A stretch of DNA of 64,000 nt from Paraburkholderia susongensis (GCF_900177725.1 NZ_FXAT01000005.1:545829-609828), one strand, 5' to 3'. Positions 17,168-26,274 are shown, counted from the first letter of the stretch. The notes: a model not told the origin generated them from the letters alone. Numbers and translations: made by a program.

Positions 17168-18571
17168 TCACGCGCGCCCGCGGCTGCCGCGCGCAATTTC
17201 ATCGCCCGCGCCTTGCGGCAGGCGTGCGGTAATCGGAATCGACAGGCACGAGAACAGGCCGACGACGAGAAAGGCCGGCCAGAAATCGGAGAACACGATT
17301 GTCGGATGGCCCTGCACATGATGCGAAATCTGCAGCACGATACCGGCAACCGTCACGCCGAGCCCGAGCGACATCTGCTGGATCACGCTCGCCACGCTCG
17401 TTGCGCGGCCGACATCGCTGCTCGGAATATCCGCATACGCGAGCGTATTGAGCGACGTGAATTGCAGCGACGGAAAGAAGCCGCCCACCAGCACGACACA
17501 CCAGATCAGCCAGTGCGGCGTACCTGGAAAAAACAGCCCGTACACCGCGATCGCGAGACCCGCGCAAGCGGCGTTGACCATCAGCACCGTGCGAAAGCCG
17601 AAGTGTCCGAGAATGCGCGACGCCACCGTCTTCATGAAGATCGAGCCGAACGCGGACGCGCAGGTAATCGCGCCCGCCCTGAACGCGGTCATGCCGAGTC
17701 CTTCCTGCAACGCAAGCGGCAACAGAAACGGCACCGCGCCAAGTCCGATACGAAAGAGCGACCCGCCCACCACGCTCGCATGAAAACTCGGAATGCGCAG
17801 CAAACGCAGATCGAGCACCGGCAACGCGACGCGGTTCGCGTACAGCACGTAAATCAGCAGCAGCACCACACCCGTCACGCACATACCGACCGACTCACTG
17901 GTCGACACGAGTTCGCCGCCCACCAGCGAAAGCCCCAGCATGAATAGCGACGCGCCGCTCGCCGACAGCGCGAAGCCGATCCAGTCGAGCCGGCCCGGAT
18001 GCGGCTCGCGCGTATTGGCGATGTGTTTGTTCGCGAGCCAGATGCCGAACAGGCCGATCGGAATATTGATGACGAAGATCAGACGCCAGTGCAGATACGT
18101 CGTGATAAAGCCGCCGAGCGGCGGCCCGACCACAGGTCCGAGCAGCGCCGGCACCGACAGATAGTTCATCGCGCGAATGAATTCGGACTTCGGCACCGAA
18201 CGGAAAATGATGATGCGGCCTACCGGCACCATCAGCGCGCCGCCGATGCCCTGCACGAAGCGCGCGGCCACGAAGGTGTCGAGCGAGGTGGAGGCCGCGC
18301 ACATCAGCGAGCCCGCCATGAAGATGCCGATGGCCGTGCGGAACACGGTGCGCGAACCGAAGCGGTCGGCCACCCAGCCGCAGATCGGAATGAACACGCC
18401 AAGGCCGATCACATAGGCCGTGACGGCGAGCTTCAGCGTGATGGGGTCGTGGCCGAGATCGCGCGCCAGAACCGGCAGCGACGTCACGATCACCGTGCCG
18501 TCCACGTTTTCCATGAACATCGCGCACGCGACGATCAGCGGAACGATGAAAGCGCCTAAAGCGAGCGGCAT
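17168..18571 (-). CDS. MFS drug:H+ antiporter, DHA2 family
   Basis: The 467-residue inner-membrane protein has about 14 predicted helices, the usual number for DHA2 (EmrB/QacA-like) exporters. The first-helix motif ENVDGTVIVTSLP and the loop motif GWVADRFGSRTVFR are characteristic, and GPPLGGFIT marks helix 5. DHA2 members expel drugs, bile salts or other hydrophobic compounds. No adjacent membrane-fusion protein gene is present, so it is unlikely to be a three-part EmrAB system. It is downstream of the lipid-like operon by 138 bp in the same direction and may or may not be co-transcribed. Confidence 0.88.
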   Translation of the reverse strand: MPLALGAFIVPLIVACAMFMENVDGTVIVTSLPVLARDLGHDPITLKLAVTAYVIGLGVFIPICGWVADRFGSRTVFRTAIGIFMAGSLMCAASTSLDTFVAARFVQGIGGALMVPVGRIIIFRSVPKSEFIRAMNYLSVPALLGPVVGPPLGGFITTYLHWRLIFVINIPIGLFGIWLANKHIANTREPHPGRLDWIGFALSASGASLFMLGLSLVGGELVSTSESVGMCVTGVVLLLIYVLYANRVALPVLDLRLLRIPSFHASVVGGSLFRIGLGAVPFLLPLALQEGLGMTAFRAGAITCASAFGSIFMKTVASRILGHFGFRTVLMVNAACAGLAIAVYGLFFPGTPHWLIWCVVLVGGFFPSLQFTSLNTLAYADIPSSDVGRATSVASVIQQMSLGLGVTVAGIVLQISHHVQGHPTIVFSDFWPAFLVVGLFSCLSIPITARLPQGAGDEIARGSRGRA

Positions 18572-18709
18572 TGGCGTGGCGACGGGCGGCTAGGCCAGCA
18601 ATGTAAAGCAACGATTATGGCATTGCGGCGGCAGCAGATGTGATGTTGTTGCGCGAAGGGATCGTGCCGCGCGCCGCAATGCGGCCGCTGAACGCGCAGC
18701 ACGAGCGCC

Positions 18710-19474
18710 TTAGCGCGACGCGCTGACGAGCGGCTGCAACTGCGGCAGGATTTCGCGGGCTGCGCGCTCGACGTCGTTCGGGAAGTCGATCTCGATCCAT
18801 GGCGCGCCGGTCACGTCGGCGGTATCGAACACCTGGCTGCGCTCGAGCAGCAGGTCGCGCACCGCTTCCTCGTGAGGCATGTTGGCGCGGCCGCTGTCGA
18901 TATAGCCCGCCACGATCTGCGTAAAGCGCCGCGCGGTTTCCTCGCGGAAGCGGAAGAAGCCCACCGATTCGCCGATCGTGTCGTACTCGAGATTGACCGC
19001 GAGCTGCTTGCGCAATTCGACCGGCACGCCGTCTTTCAGGCACAGCTTGACGGGCTCGTCGCCCGCTTCGAAATCGCGGTCGATCAGGAGACGGTTGACC
19101 GAGTCGCCAGCCACGAGCGCGTCCAGAATGCGTTCGTCATAGAGCACGTCGGCGTCCATCAGCAGCACATCGCCGCCGCGCGTCAACGCATCGGCCACCG
19201 TATGCACCGTCAGCACGCTGCCGAGATCGAAACGCGGGTTCAGCACGGTCTCGACCTCATGCGGCCAGTTGATGCGCTCCAGTTCCGCCTGCACCGATTC
19301 CGGCTGGAAACCGAGCGCCAGCACGACATCGGTCACGCCGGCGGTTTCGAGCATTTGCAGATGCCGCTCGAGCAGGCTCATACCGTCGAACTGCAGCAGG
19401 CATTTCGGGAACTGGGCCTGCGGCGGCTGCTGAAGACGCAGGCCGAGGCCCGCGGCGAGAATGATGGCACGCAT
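18710..19474 (-). CDS. NTP transferase / phosphocholine-cytidylyltransferase-like protein
   Basis: The 254-residue protein is a nucleotidyltransferase of the LicC/GlmU-N type: it begins with MRAIILAAGLGLRL, the nucleotide-binding loop, has FPKCLLQFDGMSLLERHL for the sugar- or alcohol-phosphate side, and LLMDADVLYDERI with the metal-binding aspartates. Enzymes of this kind make CDP- or UDP-activated phospho-alcohols or sugars. It is the last gene of a four-gene operon that also encodes a CDP-alcohol phosphatidyltransferase, so a CDP-activated headgroup is the likely product. The identity of that headgroup is not visible. Confidence 0.85.
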   Translation of the reverse strand: MRAIILAAGLGLRLQQPPQAQFPKCLLQFDGMSLLERHLQMLETAGVTDVVLALGFQPESVQAELERINWPHEVETVLNPRFDLGSVLTVHTVADALTRGGDVLLMDADVLYDERILDALVAGDSVNRLLIDRDFEAGDEPVKLCLKDGVPVELRKQLAVNLEYDTIGESVGFFRFREETARRFTQIVAGYIDSGRANMPHEEAVRDLLLERSQVFDTADVTGAPWIEIDFPNDVERAAREILPQLQPLVSASR

Positions 19475-19501
19475 GCGCGGTCCTTTGAAAAAATACGGGA
19501 A

Positions 19502-20527
19502 TCAATCGGCAACCGGCACGCGCTGCATGGAGCGCCGCCGTTGCCAGCTTCTTTCGCTGAAGTGCAAAACCAGCAGGCCCGGCAAGCCTAGCAGGATTTC
19601 GCGCGCGCGCTTGGCGAGCGAGAGCGCCAACGCCGCGTCGGGCGGCAGACCGACGAGCGGCGCGAGCAGCAGATAGCCGCCCTCCTGCACGCCGAGCGAG
19701 CCCGGAATCATGAACGCCGCGCCGCGAATCGCCTGGCCGATGCTTTCGAGCAGCAGCGCGTCGATCCAGCCGACCGGATGGCCGAGAAAACGCAGCGCAA
19801 GCCACACCTCGACCGTACCGACGACCCAGCCCACGAGACTCAATGCGAAGCTCGCCACGACCCGGCCGCGCTCGCGATACAGCGACTGCACGGCGGCATC
19901 GACGGCTTCCGCGCGCGTCATCAGCGAGGACCAGTCGCGCTTGCCGAACACCTTCGACACCACGCCGAGCAGCCGGCCGAACAGGCCGCGGCGCTGCGCG
20001 TAGTAGAAACTGGCGATCATCGCGCCGAGCACGGCCGTGGCGATCAGCGTCGCGATTCGCAGATCATGCAGCGCGCCGTGCGCGGCGTAGGCGCCGAACA
20101 GCGCAAGGCCGCCGAGCGCGAAGATGATTTGCGCGAGCGCCTGCCAGGTCGTGCTGACGGTGATCGCGGCGGCCGCATCGCGCAGCAGCATGCCGCGCTG
20201 CGACAGTTGCCGCACCATCACGACGGGCCCGCCGATCTGCCCGGCCGGCAGCAGGCTATTGACCGACTCGCCGATCCAGCGCGCGAACAACGCGTCGCGC
20301 AGCGACACACCGTGGGAAGCGCCGCGCGATTCGTCGCTGCGTCGCATCAGCACCGAGATCGCGCCTGCATCGAGCATGAGCGGCACGACGTGGAACGCCG
20401 CGACGACCGCCAGCCCCCAGCCGGCGGCGAGCAAGGTCGAAGCCACCGAGCCGAACCCCTGCCACGCGAGCAGGCCGACGAACAGCGCCGTGCCGATCGA
20501 CAGCAGAAGCAGTGCGGCGCGACTCAT
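19502..20527 (-). CDS. LPG-synthase transmembrane-domain (UPF0104/HpnL-type) membrane protein
   Basis: The 341-residue protein has about eight hydrophobic segments and the family blocks RWIGESVNSLLPAGQIGGP and MIPGSLGVQEGGYLLL. Relatives include the flippase half of MprF and HpnL of hopanoid clusters, which are thought to move lipids across the inner membrane. Its ATG overlaps the stop of the oxygenase gene (20524-20527), so the two are translationally coupled. In this operon it could flip a modified phospholipid made by its neighbours. Both the direction and the lipid are inferred. Confidence 0.82.
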   Translation of the reverse strand: MSRAALLLLSIGTALFVGLLAWQGFGSVASTLLAAGWGLAVVAAFHVVPLMLDAGAISVLMRRSDESRGASHGVSLRDALFARWIGESVNSLLPAGQIGGPVVMVRQLSQRGMLLRDAAAAITVSTTWQALAQIIFALGGLALFGAYAAHGALHDLRIATLIATAVLGAMIASFYYAQRRGLFGRLLGVVSKVFGKRDWSSLMTRAEAVDAAVQSLYRERGRVVASFALSLVGWVVGTVEVWLALRFLGHPVGWIDALLLESIGQAIRGAAFMIPGSLGVQEGGYLLLAPLVGLPPDAALALSLAKRAREILLGLPGLLVLHFSERSWQRRRSMQRVPVAD

Positions 20528-21348
20528 GCGGAGCCCTTGCCGCGCGAGGCCATCTGACGGAAAACCTGGCGAAAACCGAAGTACGCGACCGCGTCCTTCA
20601 TGTTCGAGATGAAACGGCGCCACGGCCGCATGTTGGGATCGGTGACGTACTCGAACGTGAGCGAGACGCGCATCTCGTTCGCACCGGCCGGCGTGATGCG
20701 GTGGCGGAGTTTGTCGCCGTCGAAAAACACGAGGCCGCCCGGCGGAATCTGCACCGAACCCGGCTGATCGGGCACGTCGGGATTGCGCGTATGCAGCTCG
20801 TAATCGAGCCGGCACGACGATTCGTCGATCACGCCGAGCAGCAGCGTGTAACGGCGTCCATCGTAGTAGGAAGTATCGTAGTGCCAGCCGATATGATCGC
20901 CCGGCCGCGTGTAGTAATAGAGCGCGTAGGCGTGCGGATCGTCGGCGGGCGAGACCTGCAGCTTGTCGCCGCTCAGTTGCTCGAGCCAGCCGATCAGCTC
21001 CTTCGAGCGATACAGCTCAGCGATGAACGGCGCAAGGCGGTCGATCGTATGGCGGCTTACGCTGCCGCCCTGCTTGTGACCTGGCAGATAGTTGCGGTTC
21101 ACCTCGTCGAGCAGCGCCCGTGCGCTGTGGACCAGTTGCGCGGTGACTTCCGGCGCGAGAAAGTCTTCCAGGTAGAGAAACGCGTCCTGCGCGGCAAAGT
21201 CCTTGCGCAGACGCGCGTTGTCGAACGTGCGGGTGCGGCTCGCGACCGCGCGATCGGCCTGCGGTGCAGGCACGGCGGTCGTGAAAGCCGATGTACCGGC
21301 CACGGCGGACACCGGCGCGATCACGTCGTCTTCGGCGTGGGTACTCAT
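20524..21348 (-). CDS. 2-oxoglutarate/Fe(II)-dependent oxygenase
   Basis: The 274-residue protein has the iron-binding facial triad of a 2OG oxygenase: HYD (His156, Asp158), a distal His216 in DKLRHRI and Arg227 (MRVSLTFEY) to hold 2-oxoglutarate. The first 40 residues are variable and probably disordered. Such enzymes hydroxylate lipids, peptides or small molecules. I chose the ATG at 21348; a TTG at 21360 is possible. It is second in the operon, 14 bp after the phosphatidyltransferase, suggesting it hydroxylates the headgroup or acyl chain of the same lipid. Confidence 0.85.
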   Translation of the reverse strand: MSTHAEDDVIAPVSAVAGTSAFTTAVPAPQADRAVASRTRTFDNARLRKDFAAQDAFLYLEDFLAPEVTAQLVHSARALLDEVNRNYLPGHKQGGSVSRHTIDRLAPFIAELYRSKELIGWLEQLSGDKLQVSPADDPHAYALYYYTRPGDHIGWHYDTSYYDGRRYTLLLGVIDESSCRLDYELHTRNPDVPDQPGSVQIPPGGLVFFDGDKLRHRITPAGANEMRVSLTFEYVTDPNMRPWRRFISNMKDAVAYFGFRQVFRQMASRGKGSA

Positions 21349-21362
21349 TCGCTGGCTCAAAG

Positions 21363-22070
21363 TTAACGGGTTTCGGAGGCGTTGGCGGTGTCGGCTGCGA
21401 GGTGAGCGCTACGGCGCGAAACGCGCACGTAGTCGATCACCACCCATGCGGCGAAAAGCGGCGCGCCGATCGAGGCCACCACGACGAATGGCATCACGAC
21501 GTTCGTCAGCGTGACGATGGGCAGCAGGTACAGCACGTCTTCGGTTTCGAAGCCGCCGACGGATGCCTGCTTCGTGCCCGCCTTGCCGACCATTTCCTCG
21601 ATGCGCATGCGCAGGAAGAAGATCAGCGCGACCGCCACGCCGGCTATCGCACCGAGCACGCCCGGCGCGACCTCGGTGCCGCCGATTTGCACGCCGCCCG
21701 CACCAACGCCCGAACCAACCCCCACACCGACGCCCATGCCGACGAACAGCATCACGGTCACGAGCGCGTCACAGGCGAGGTCGTAAAAATGACCGATGCG
21801 GCTCGATTTGCCGCCGATACGCGCGAGTTCGCCGTCGGTATGATCGACAAAATTGGAGAGCACGATCAACAATGCGCCTGCATTGGTCCACGTGAATCCG
21901 CCGTGAGCCAGGCACAGCGCGCCCGCGAGGCCGATCAGCAGGCGCAGCGTGGTCAGATGATTCGGCGTGACCCAGGTATTGACGAGCGGCGTCACGAGCC
22001 GGCGGGCGAGCCGCGCGTCCCATGTGCGTGGCGGTGGAACATTAAATGGAGGTTGGGGTTGCGAAGTCAT
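21363..22070 (-). CDS. CDP-alcohol phosphatidyltransferase family protein
   Basis: The 235-residue membrane protein contains the complete family signature D-x2-D-G-x2-A-R-x8-G-x3-D-x3-D: Asp76, Asp79, Gly80, Ala83-Arg84, Gly93, Asp97 and Asp101. These residues bind the CDP group and metals and transfer a phospho-alcohol to or from CDP. An unusual glycine/valine-rich run (about residues 111-126) sits between two helices and is coded by near-repeats. It is the first gene of the operon ending with the nucleotidyltransferase. AT-rich sequence (TATATATTT) lies immediately before the ATG. Confidence 0.88.
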   Translation of the reverse strand: MTSQPQPPFNVPPPRTWDARLARRLVTPLVNTWVTPNHLTTLRLLIGLAGALCLAHGGFTWTNAGALLIVLSNFVDHTDGELARIGGKSSRIGHFYDLACDALVTVMLFVGMGVGVGVGSGVGAGGVQIGGTEVAPGVLGAIAGVAVALIFFLRMRIEEMVGKAGTKQASVGGFETEDVLYLLPIVTLTNVVMPFVVVASIGAPLFAAWVVIDYVRVSRRSAHLAADTANASETR

Positions 22071-22315
22071 AACCCGGAAATATATACGGGATTACAAATT
22101 GTTGCTTTCCTCCCGTGCGTTTCTTTGCAGTTTGTCGATGACAATTCCGTGTCGGTCATGAAGCGGAATTCGCCGAATCACGATAAAGTGCGAATCCAGT
22201 TGCGCCCGGCCCGTCATGCTGAATCCCTTCGATATGCAATGCCCTGCGGGTCTACACGCGACGCCACTGGCCGTTGCGCATCCACGACATCGAATCCGGA
22301 TTGCCGCTCAAGCTC

Positions 22316-22759
22316 ATGAACCGTTTATTTGTCTCTCTATCGTTTCTCGTGGTCGCGGCGCTGCCGCTTCGCAGTTTCGCCGCAACGCCCGACGCGACGC
22401 TGGACGCGCCGCTCGTCTGCAACGAAAGCGGCCACCAGTTCATTGCTGACCTCATGAACCAGCAACTGATCAACCCGAAGCCGAGCCATGTCGAACGCAA
22501 TTCGATCAACGCGTTTTCGCCGACGCCTAACGCCCATCTGACCGCGTTCGGCTTTCGCGTCTTCGCGGTGGTCGGCTTTGAAAAAGACGACCCGATGTTC
22601 CGTACCGGCGACGGCGAGCCGCTCGCGCAGTCCGCCTACGGCGTGGTCGTGTTCGGCAGCGAAGACAAGGTGCAGAGCGCGCTGACGGATGCGGGCAGCA
22701 CGGCGATCGTGCATCACGTCGCGCCGCTCATCACCGCGATTTTCTGCAAGCGCAACTGA
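22316..22759 (+). CDS. Exported protein of unknown function
   Basis: I do not recognise this 147-residue protein. It begins with a clear signal peptide (MNRLFVSLSFLVVAALPLRSFA, cut after SFA), leaving a mature protein of about 125 residues with two cysteines (VCNESG near the start and IFCKRN at the end) that could form a disulfide in the periplasm. The ATG at 22316 is preferred over one at 22274, which would bury the signal peptide. It is divergent from the lipid-like operon. Confidence 0.65.
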   Translation: MNRLFVSLSFLVVAALPLRSFAATPDATLDAPLVCNESGHQFIADLMNQQLINPKPSHVERNSINAFSPTPNAHLTAFGFRVFAVVGFEKDDPMFRTGDGEPLAQSAYGVVVFGSEDKVQSALTDAGSTAIVHHVAPLITAIFCKRN

Positions 22760-22833
22760 GGTTTGGGAAGCCAGGCCGCGGGGTCCCCGGCCCGGTCTGC
22801 CCAGGACGTTTCGATTCGGCCTGCGCCGCCCCT

Positions 22834-23382
22834 CTAACCCGGCCGGCGAAAGCCGCTTTCCACCCACGCGGCGGCGCTTGCCTTGGTGAGCTTGAAACCC
22901 GGCGCGACCTGAACCTGCGCGAGCTGTTCGCCGAAGGGATCGAGCGCGCTCAGCAGCGCATAGGGCTCGTCTTCGTCGGGGATGATGTCGAGCGTGATAT
23001 CGAGTTCGCCGTCGCCGTCCGCGCTCGGCACCCGCACCGCCTTATGCAGTTGCGCGCGCAGTTGCTGCTCGTGGCGGCGCAGCACTTCCGAAGCGGTCTT
23101 TACCAGCGTGTTGAACGCCGAGACGTCGAGCGGCTTCGGGTCCTTCTTGTTGCGGCCCATTGTCCACGGTCCGACGAGCGCGGGTTCCGCTTCGCCGTCC
23201 TTGATCATTTCGACGGCCCAGCCGTCGTCGTCTTCATTCTTGATGACGCGCGCGGTCCAGCCGTTGTCGCGCCATAGACGATCTTCGTGCACGCTTTCGT
23301 CGAGGCGGGACGAATCTTCCGTGAGGGAATCAGCAGCCAGATCGGCATCTGCATTGGACGAGGAAAGGGGCGTGTCGGTCAT
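22834..23382 (-). CDS. Conserved hypothetical acidic protein
   Basis: I do not recognise a family. The 182-residue protein starts with about 35 acidic, serine-rich and probably disordered residues, followed by a compact region (RLWRDNGWTARVIKNEDDDG, then EMIKDGEAEPALVGPWTMGR) and ends with EPYALLSALDPFGEQLAQ. There is no signal peptide or membrane segment. I start it at the ATG at 23382 (MTDTPLSSS); an in-frame ATG at 23418 would add 12 residues. It is probably a cytosolic protein conserved in Burkholderia relatives, judged from memory. Confidence 0.65.
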   Translation of the reverse strand: MTDTPLSSSNADADLAADSLTEDSSRLDESVHEDRLWRDNGWTARVIKNEDDDGWAVEMIKDGEAEPALVGPWTMGRNKKDPKPLDVSAFNTLVKTASEVLRRHEQQLRAQLHKAVRVPSADGDGELDITLDIIPDEDEPYALLSALDPFGEQLAQVQVAPGFKLTKASAAAWVESGFRRPG

Positions 23383-24114
23383 TACAGGTTCACTCGCGTT
23401 CGCGGGGGCGAAAAACATATCGAACTTGCAATTCTACCCGCCAGGCAGATGCCGCCCTGCTCCCTCTGACGAACGGACAAGCCACGGCGCGCCTCGCGCC
23501 GTTCGAAACAAGCCAATTCGCGAGTCGCGGCAATGTATAAATCCGTTTTAAAAATCGCATAAAAAAACGCGACCCGAAGGTCGCGTGAAAAAATGAAAAA
23601 GACACCCTTGGTCAAAGGGGTCTAACAAAATTATAAGGGGCAAGCTCCTTCGGTTTAGCGGCAATGCCGGAAGACTGCATTGCGAAAAACAGCATGAATC
23701 GACGGCCATGAAGCGTCTCGCTGTTCCGTGCACCGTTGCGGCCGGGCCATGTTTTGGATTTGACAGCTTACGCGCAGTTTATTGTAAATAACATTTAACT
23801 TTTATCAGCCTGTATTTACGCGATTAATTCCCCTCATCTCGAATGCGGAAATTAATTGTCGTATCGCATTCAATTAAATACCCACATAACGGGCATTACG
23901 CTTCGCTGCGAAACGCCAAGGAGACGAACGAAGGCAGCAGGTAGTGACGGCGCCAACGCACGATGGGTATACTGCCCCGGCCACCTCATCCTCAGCGATG
24001 CCGCGACGGATGCACGGCGGCTTCGCCGCGAAGCAGTGCGTTGCGCACCAGCGCAGCGCGCTTCGCCCGCGCCTCACCTTCCCATGCACGACCGGGAACG
24101 CCGATGATCGGATC
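23383..24114. other. 732-bp gene-poor AT-rich region
   Basis: No protein gene is seen between the acidic hypothetical gene and the lipoprotein gene. The stretch 23760-23890 is AT-rich and contains nested inverted repeats: GAATGCG at 23841-23847 with CGCATTC at 23865-23871, and TTAATTG at 23852-23858 with CAATTAA at 23871-23877. Two intrinsic terminators facing left lie at 23561-23623, with TATAAT just upstream on the minus strand (near 23630). A short untranslated RNA could be made here. Confidence 0.4.
23561..23623 (-). terminator. Tandem intrinsic terminators without an upstream gene
   Basis: On the minus strand, the first hairpin (23600-23623, AGACCCCTT paired with AAGGGTGTCT) is followed by TTTTTCATTTTTT. 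The second (23568-23585, CGCGACC stem with a TTCG-type loop) is followed by seven Ts. Both would stop a transcript moving leftward. The nearest leftward gene starts only at 23382, beyond them, and no gene lies before them, so they must end an unknown RNA. Confidence 0.75.
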
Positions 24115-24468
24115 ATGAAAAGACTTCTCCTGCTTACCTCCGCTGTCGCCATCACCGCCACCCTCGCCGCGTGCGGCTCCTCGAGCGGTCCCGCACGCGA
24201 TGCGTCCGCGCCGCTGGTCTATGTGTCGTCGTCACGCACGCCTGCGTCCATCGCCGCCTGCCTCAAGGATCGTCTGCCGCGCGTTCGCACGTCGCAAGCC
24301 GGCGCCACGACCGAACTCGCGGTCGGCTCCGATTCGAACAACTCGTACTTCATCACGCTGACGCCGCTCAACGGCAGCACGACCATCAAGGTCATGCATC
24401 CGGCCAATGCTCCCGCCGATCCGCCCGAAGAGGAAATGCGCTTCGACATCGCGCGCTGCGCGACCTGA
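24115..24468 (+). CDS. Small lipoprotein of unknown function
   Basis: The 117-residue protein has a lipoprotein signal peptide: MKRLLLLTSAVAITATLAAC, with the lipobox LAAC placing the modified cysteine at residue 20. The mature part is about 98 residues, with a later cysteine pair (IAACLKD and IARCAT). I do not recognise the family. The ATG at 24115 is chosen because it starts the signal peptide; the longer frame upstream is not supported. A strong terminator follows. Confidence 0.75.
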   Translation: MKRLLLLTSAVAITATLAACGSSSGPARDASAPLVYVSSSRTPASIAACLKDRLPRVRTSQAGATTELAVGSDSNNSYFITLTPLNGSTTIKVMHPANAPADPPEEEMRFDIARCAT

Positions 24469-24529
24469 GCATCGCTTCGCACGTTCACGGCCCCGGTATC
24501 GTGAACGCCGTGAACGTCATGAACGCAAG

Positions 24530-24571
24530 GCCGATGCACGAATTTTTATCTCGCGCATCGGCTATTTTTTT
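24530..24571 (+). terminator. Intrinsic terminator after the lipoprotein gene
   Basis: GCCGATGC at 24530-24537 pairs with GCATCGGC at 24555-24562, followed by TATTTTTTTA. It lies 61 bp beyond the lipoprotein stop. Between the two are three tandem 9-mers (GTGAACGCC, GTGAACGTC, ATGAACGCA at 24501-24527), of no known meaning. Confidence 0.85.
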
Positions 24572-24635
24572 ATCCGCTCATCTGCGAACATAGCCGCCCT
24601 CTGTTTTTCGCGCGGCGCTCGTACCGCGAGTTTCG

Positions 24636-25148
24636 ATGGCATCCAGCAAGGCACATCATGCGACCGGTTTTGCGGCCGGCGTCATCGCGGCGGTCATCGT
24701 CGCGCACAACGGCGGCAGTCTGTTTCATCCGGGCGTGCTGCTGGGCTTCATCGCCGGCGTGGCCGGCGGCACCGCGCCGGACTGGCTCGAAGTCGCATGG
24801 TGGTCGCGCGCGCGGCGGCTGTGGATCACGCATCGCACGCTGACGCATTGGGGCATCGGATGGCTCGCGTTGCTCGCGGTGTCGTACCGCTCGCTTGGGC
24901 ATTCGCTCTACGCCGCGCCCGCGTTCGGTTTCGCATGCGGCGGCCTCATGCACCTGCTCGCCGACTGGCCGAATCCGCTCGGCGTGCCGTGGATCGCCAG
25001 ACGGCATTCGTTGAATCTATGGAATAGCGGGCACTGCGATCTGATCGTGGTGGCGGCATCGTGGGCGGCGGCGTGGTTCGTCGGCGAGCATCTGTGGCTG
25101 CATGGCGCGCATGGGCTGCCGTGGTGGGAGCATTTGCGCGTGGGGTGA
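24636..25148 (+). CDS. YdjM-like membrane-bound metal-dependent hydrolase
   Basis: The 170-residue protein matches the YdjM family (LexA-binding, inner-membrane hydrolase in E. coli annotation). It has the histidine-rich motif ITHRTLTHW (about residues 64-72), an N-terminal HHATGFAAGV block and a GGLMHLLADWPNPLG segment whose His and Asp would complete a metal site, plus about four membrane helices. The chemical reaction is not known for the family. The start is only weakly supported by a ribosome site. Confidence 0.8.
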   Translation: MASSKAHHATGFAAGVIAAVIVAHNGGSLFHPGVLLGFIAGVAGGTAPDWLEVAWWSRARRLWITHRTLTHWGIGWLALLAVSYRSLGHSLYAAPAFGFACGGLMHLLADWPNPLGVPWIARRHSLNLWNSGHCDLIVVAASWAAAWFVGEHLWLHGAHGLPWWEHLRVG

Positions 25149-25180
25149 GGGAGCGGGTTGCTGGCCACATGCACCGCTCA

Positions 25181-26107
25181 TCACTGCCGCCCCTCGTCGC
25201 CGCGTTCGCCTTCGCGGATCTTGCCTTGCGACACGCTGCTGCCCGGCGGCACGCTATGCGTGAGCCACACGTTGCCGCCGATCACCGAGCCGCGCCCGAT
25301 CTTCACGCGCCCGAGGATCGTCGCGCCCGCGTAGATCACGACGTCGTCCTCGACGATCGGATGCCGCGCATTGCCCTTGATGAGCGTGCCGTCTTCATCG
25401 GCCGCAAAGCTCTTCGCGCCGAGCGTCACCGCCTGATAGACACGCACGCGCTCGCCGATGATCGCGGTCTCGCCGATCACGACGCCCGTGCCGTGGTCGA
25501 TAAAGAAGCTCGGCCCGATCGTCGCGCCCGGATGAATGTCGATGCCGGTCGCCGAGTGCGCGATCTCGTTGATGAAGCGCGCGAGCAGCGGCACGCCGAG
25601 CCGATGCAGCGCATGCGCGAGCCGGTGATGTGTCATCGCCCACACGCCCGGATAGCAAAGCAGGATTTCGGTGATGTGCTGCGCGGCGGGGTCGCCGGTG
25701 AAAGCCGCCTGAATGTCGCTTACGAGCAGCGCGCGAATGCCCGGCAATTGCGTCGCGAATTCGCGCGCCACCGCGAACGCGCGCTCCTGCAACTCCGTGT
25801 CCGGCGTCGCGCCGAACTCGGGCAGAAAGCGCAGCGCGCGGCGAATCTGTTCGGCGAGCAGACGCAGGGTGCTCTCGAGCGTATGGCCGACGTAGTAGTC
25901 GACGGTTTCGTCGGTCAGATCGGGCGCACCGTAATGGGTGGGAAAGAGCGCGGCGCGCAGGCCGGTCACGATGTTGACGACCGCTTCACGCGACGGCAAT
26001 TCGCGAATGCCGAGCGGATGCCGTGTGCGATGCAATTGTTCGCGCGAGGCGCGCAGATCCGCGACGATCTGTTCGAGACCCCAGTTCTGGGTAGGCACGT
26101 TAGGCAT
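25181..26107 (-). CDS. epsC: Serine O-acetyltransferase, EpsC/CysE type
   Basis: The enzyme makes O-acetyl-L-serine for cysteine synthesis. The 308-residue protein has a helical N-terminal domain and a C-terminal left-handed beta-helix with hexapeptide repeats (GIDIHPGATIGPSFFIDHGT, VVIGETAIIGERVRVYQAV, ARHPIVEDDVVIYAGATILG). The His-Pro and Asp-His pairs of the active site are present. The long N-terminal domain matches EpsC-type enzymes rather than the 270-residue CysE. No clear ribosome site precedes the ATG. It is a single-gene unit. Confidence 0.9.
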   Translation of the reverse strand: MPNVPTQNWGLEQIVADLRASREQLHRTRHPLGIRELPSREAVVNIVTGLRAALFPTHYGAPDLTDETVDYYVGHTLESTLRLLAEQIRRALRFLPEFGATPDTELQERAFAVAREFATQLPGIRALLVSDIQAAFTGDPAAQHITEILLCYPGVWAMTHHRLAHALHRLGVPLLARFINEIAHSATGIDIHPGATIGPSFFIDHGTGVVIGETAIIGERVRVYQAVTLGAKSFAADEDGTLIKGNARHPIVEDDVVIYAGATILGRVKIGRGSVIGGNVWLTHSVPPGSSVSQGKIREGERGDEGRQ

Positions 26108-26274
26108 AAGGACAGCGCCGTGCGACGAACACGGTTCGAAGTGGTTATGCGCAGAGATTACCGCGTTTTATCGTGACTCGCGCGCGGTGGCTCGCACCGT
26201 GCGGCTCAGCGCGGCCGACGCGCGCGGCCGTGCAGCCCGCATGCGTTCATGGTGCGCCGTGTGCGTTCCGTTCT

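Noticed and set aside
24501..24527. Three tandem 9-mers (GTGAACGCC type)
   Set aside because: Very short and imperfect, between a stop codon and a terminator; probably chance.
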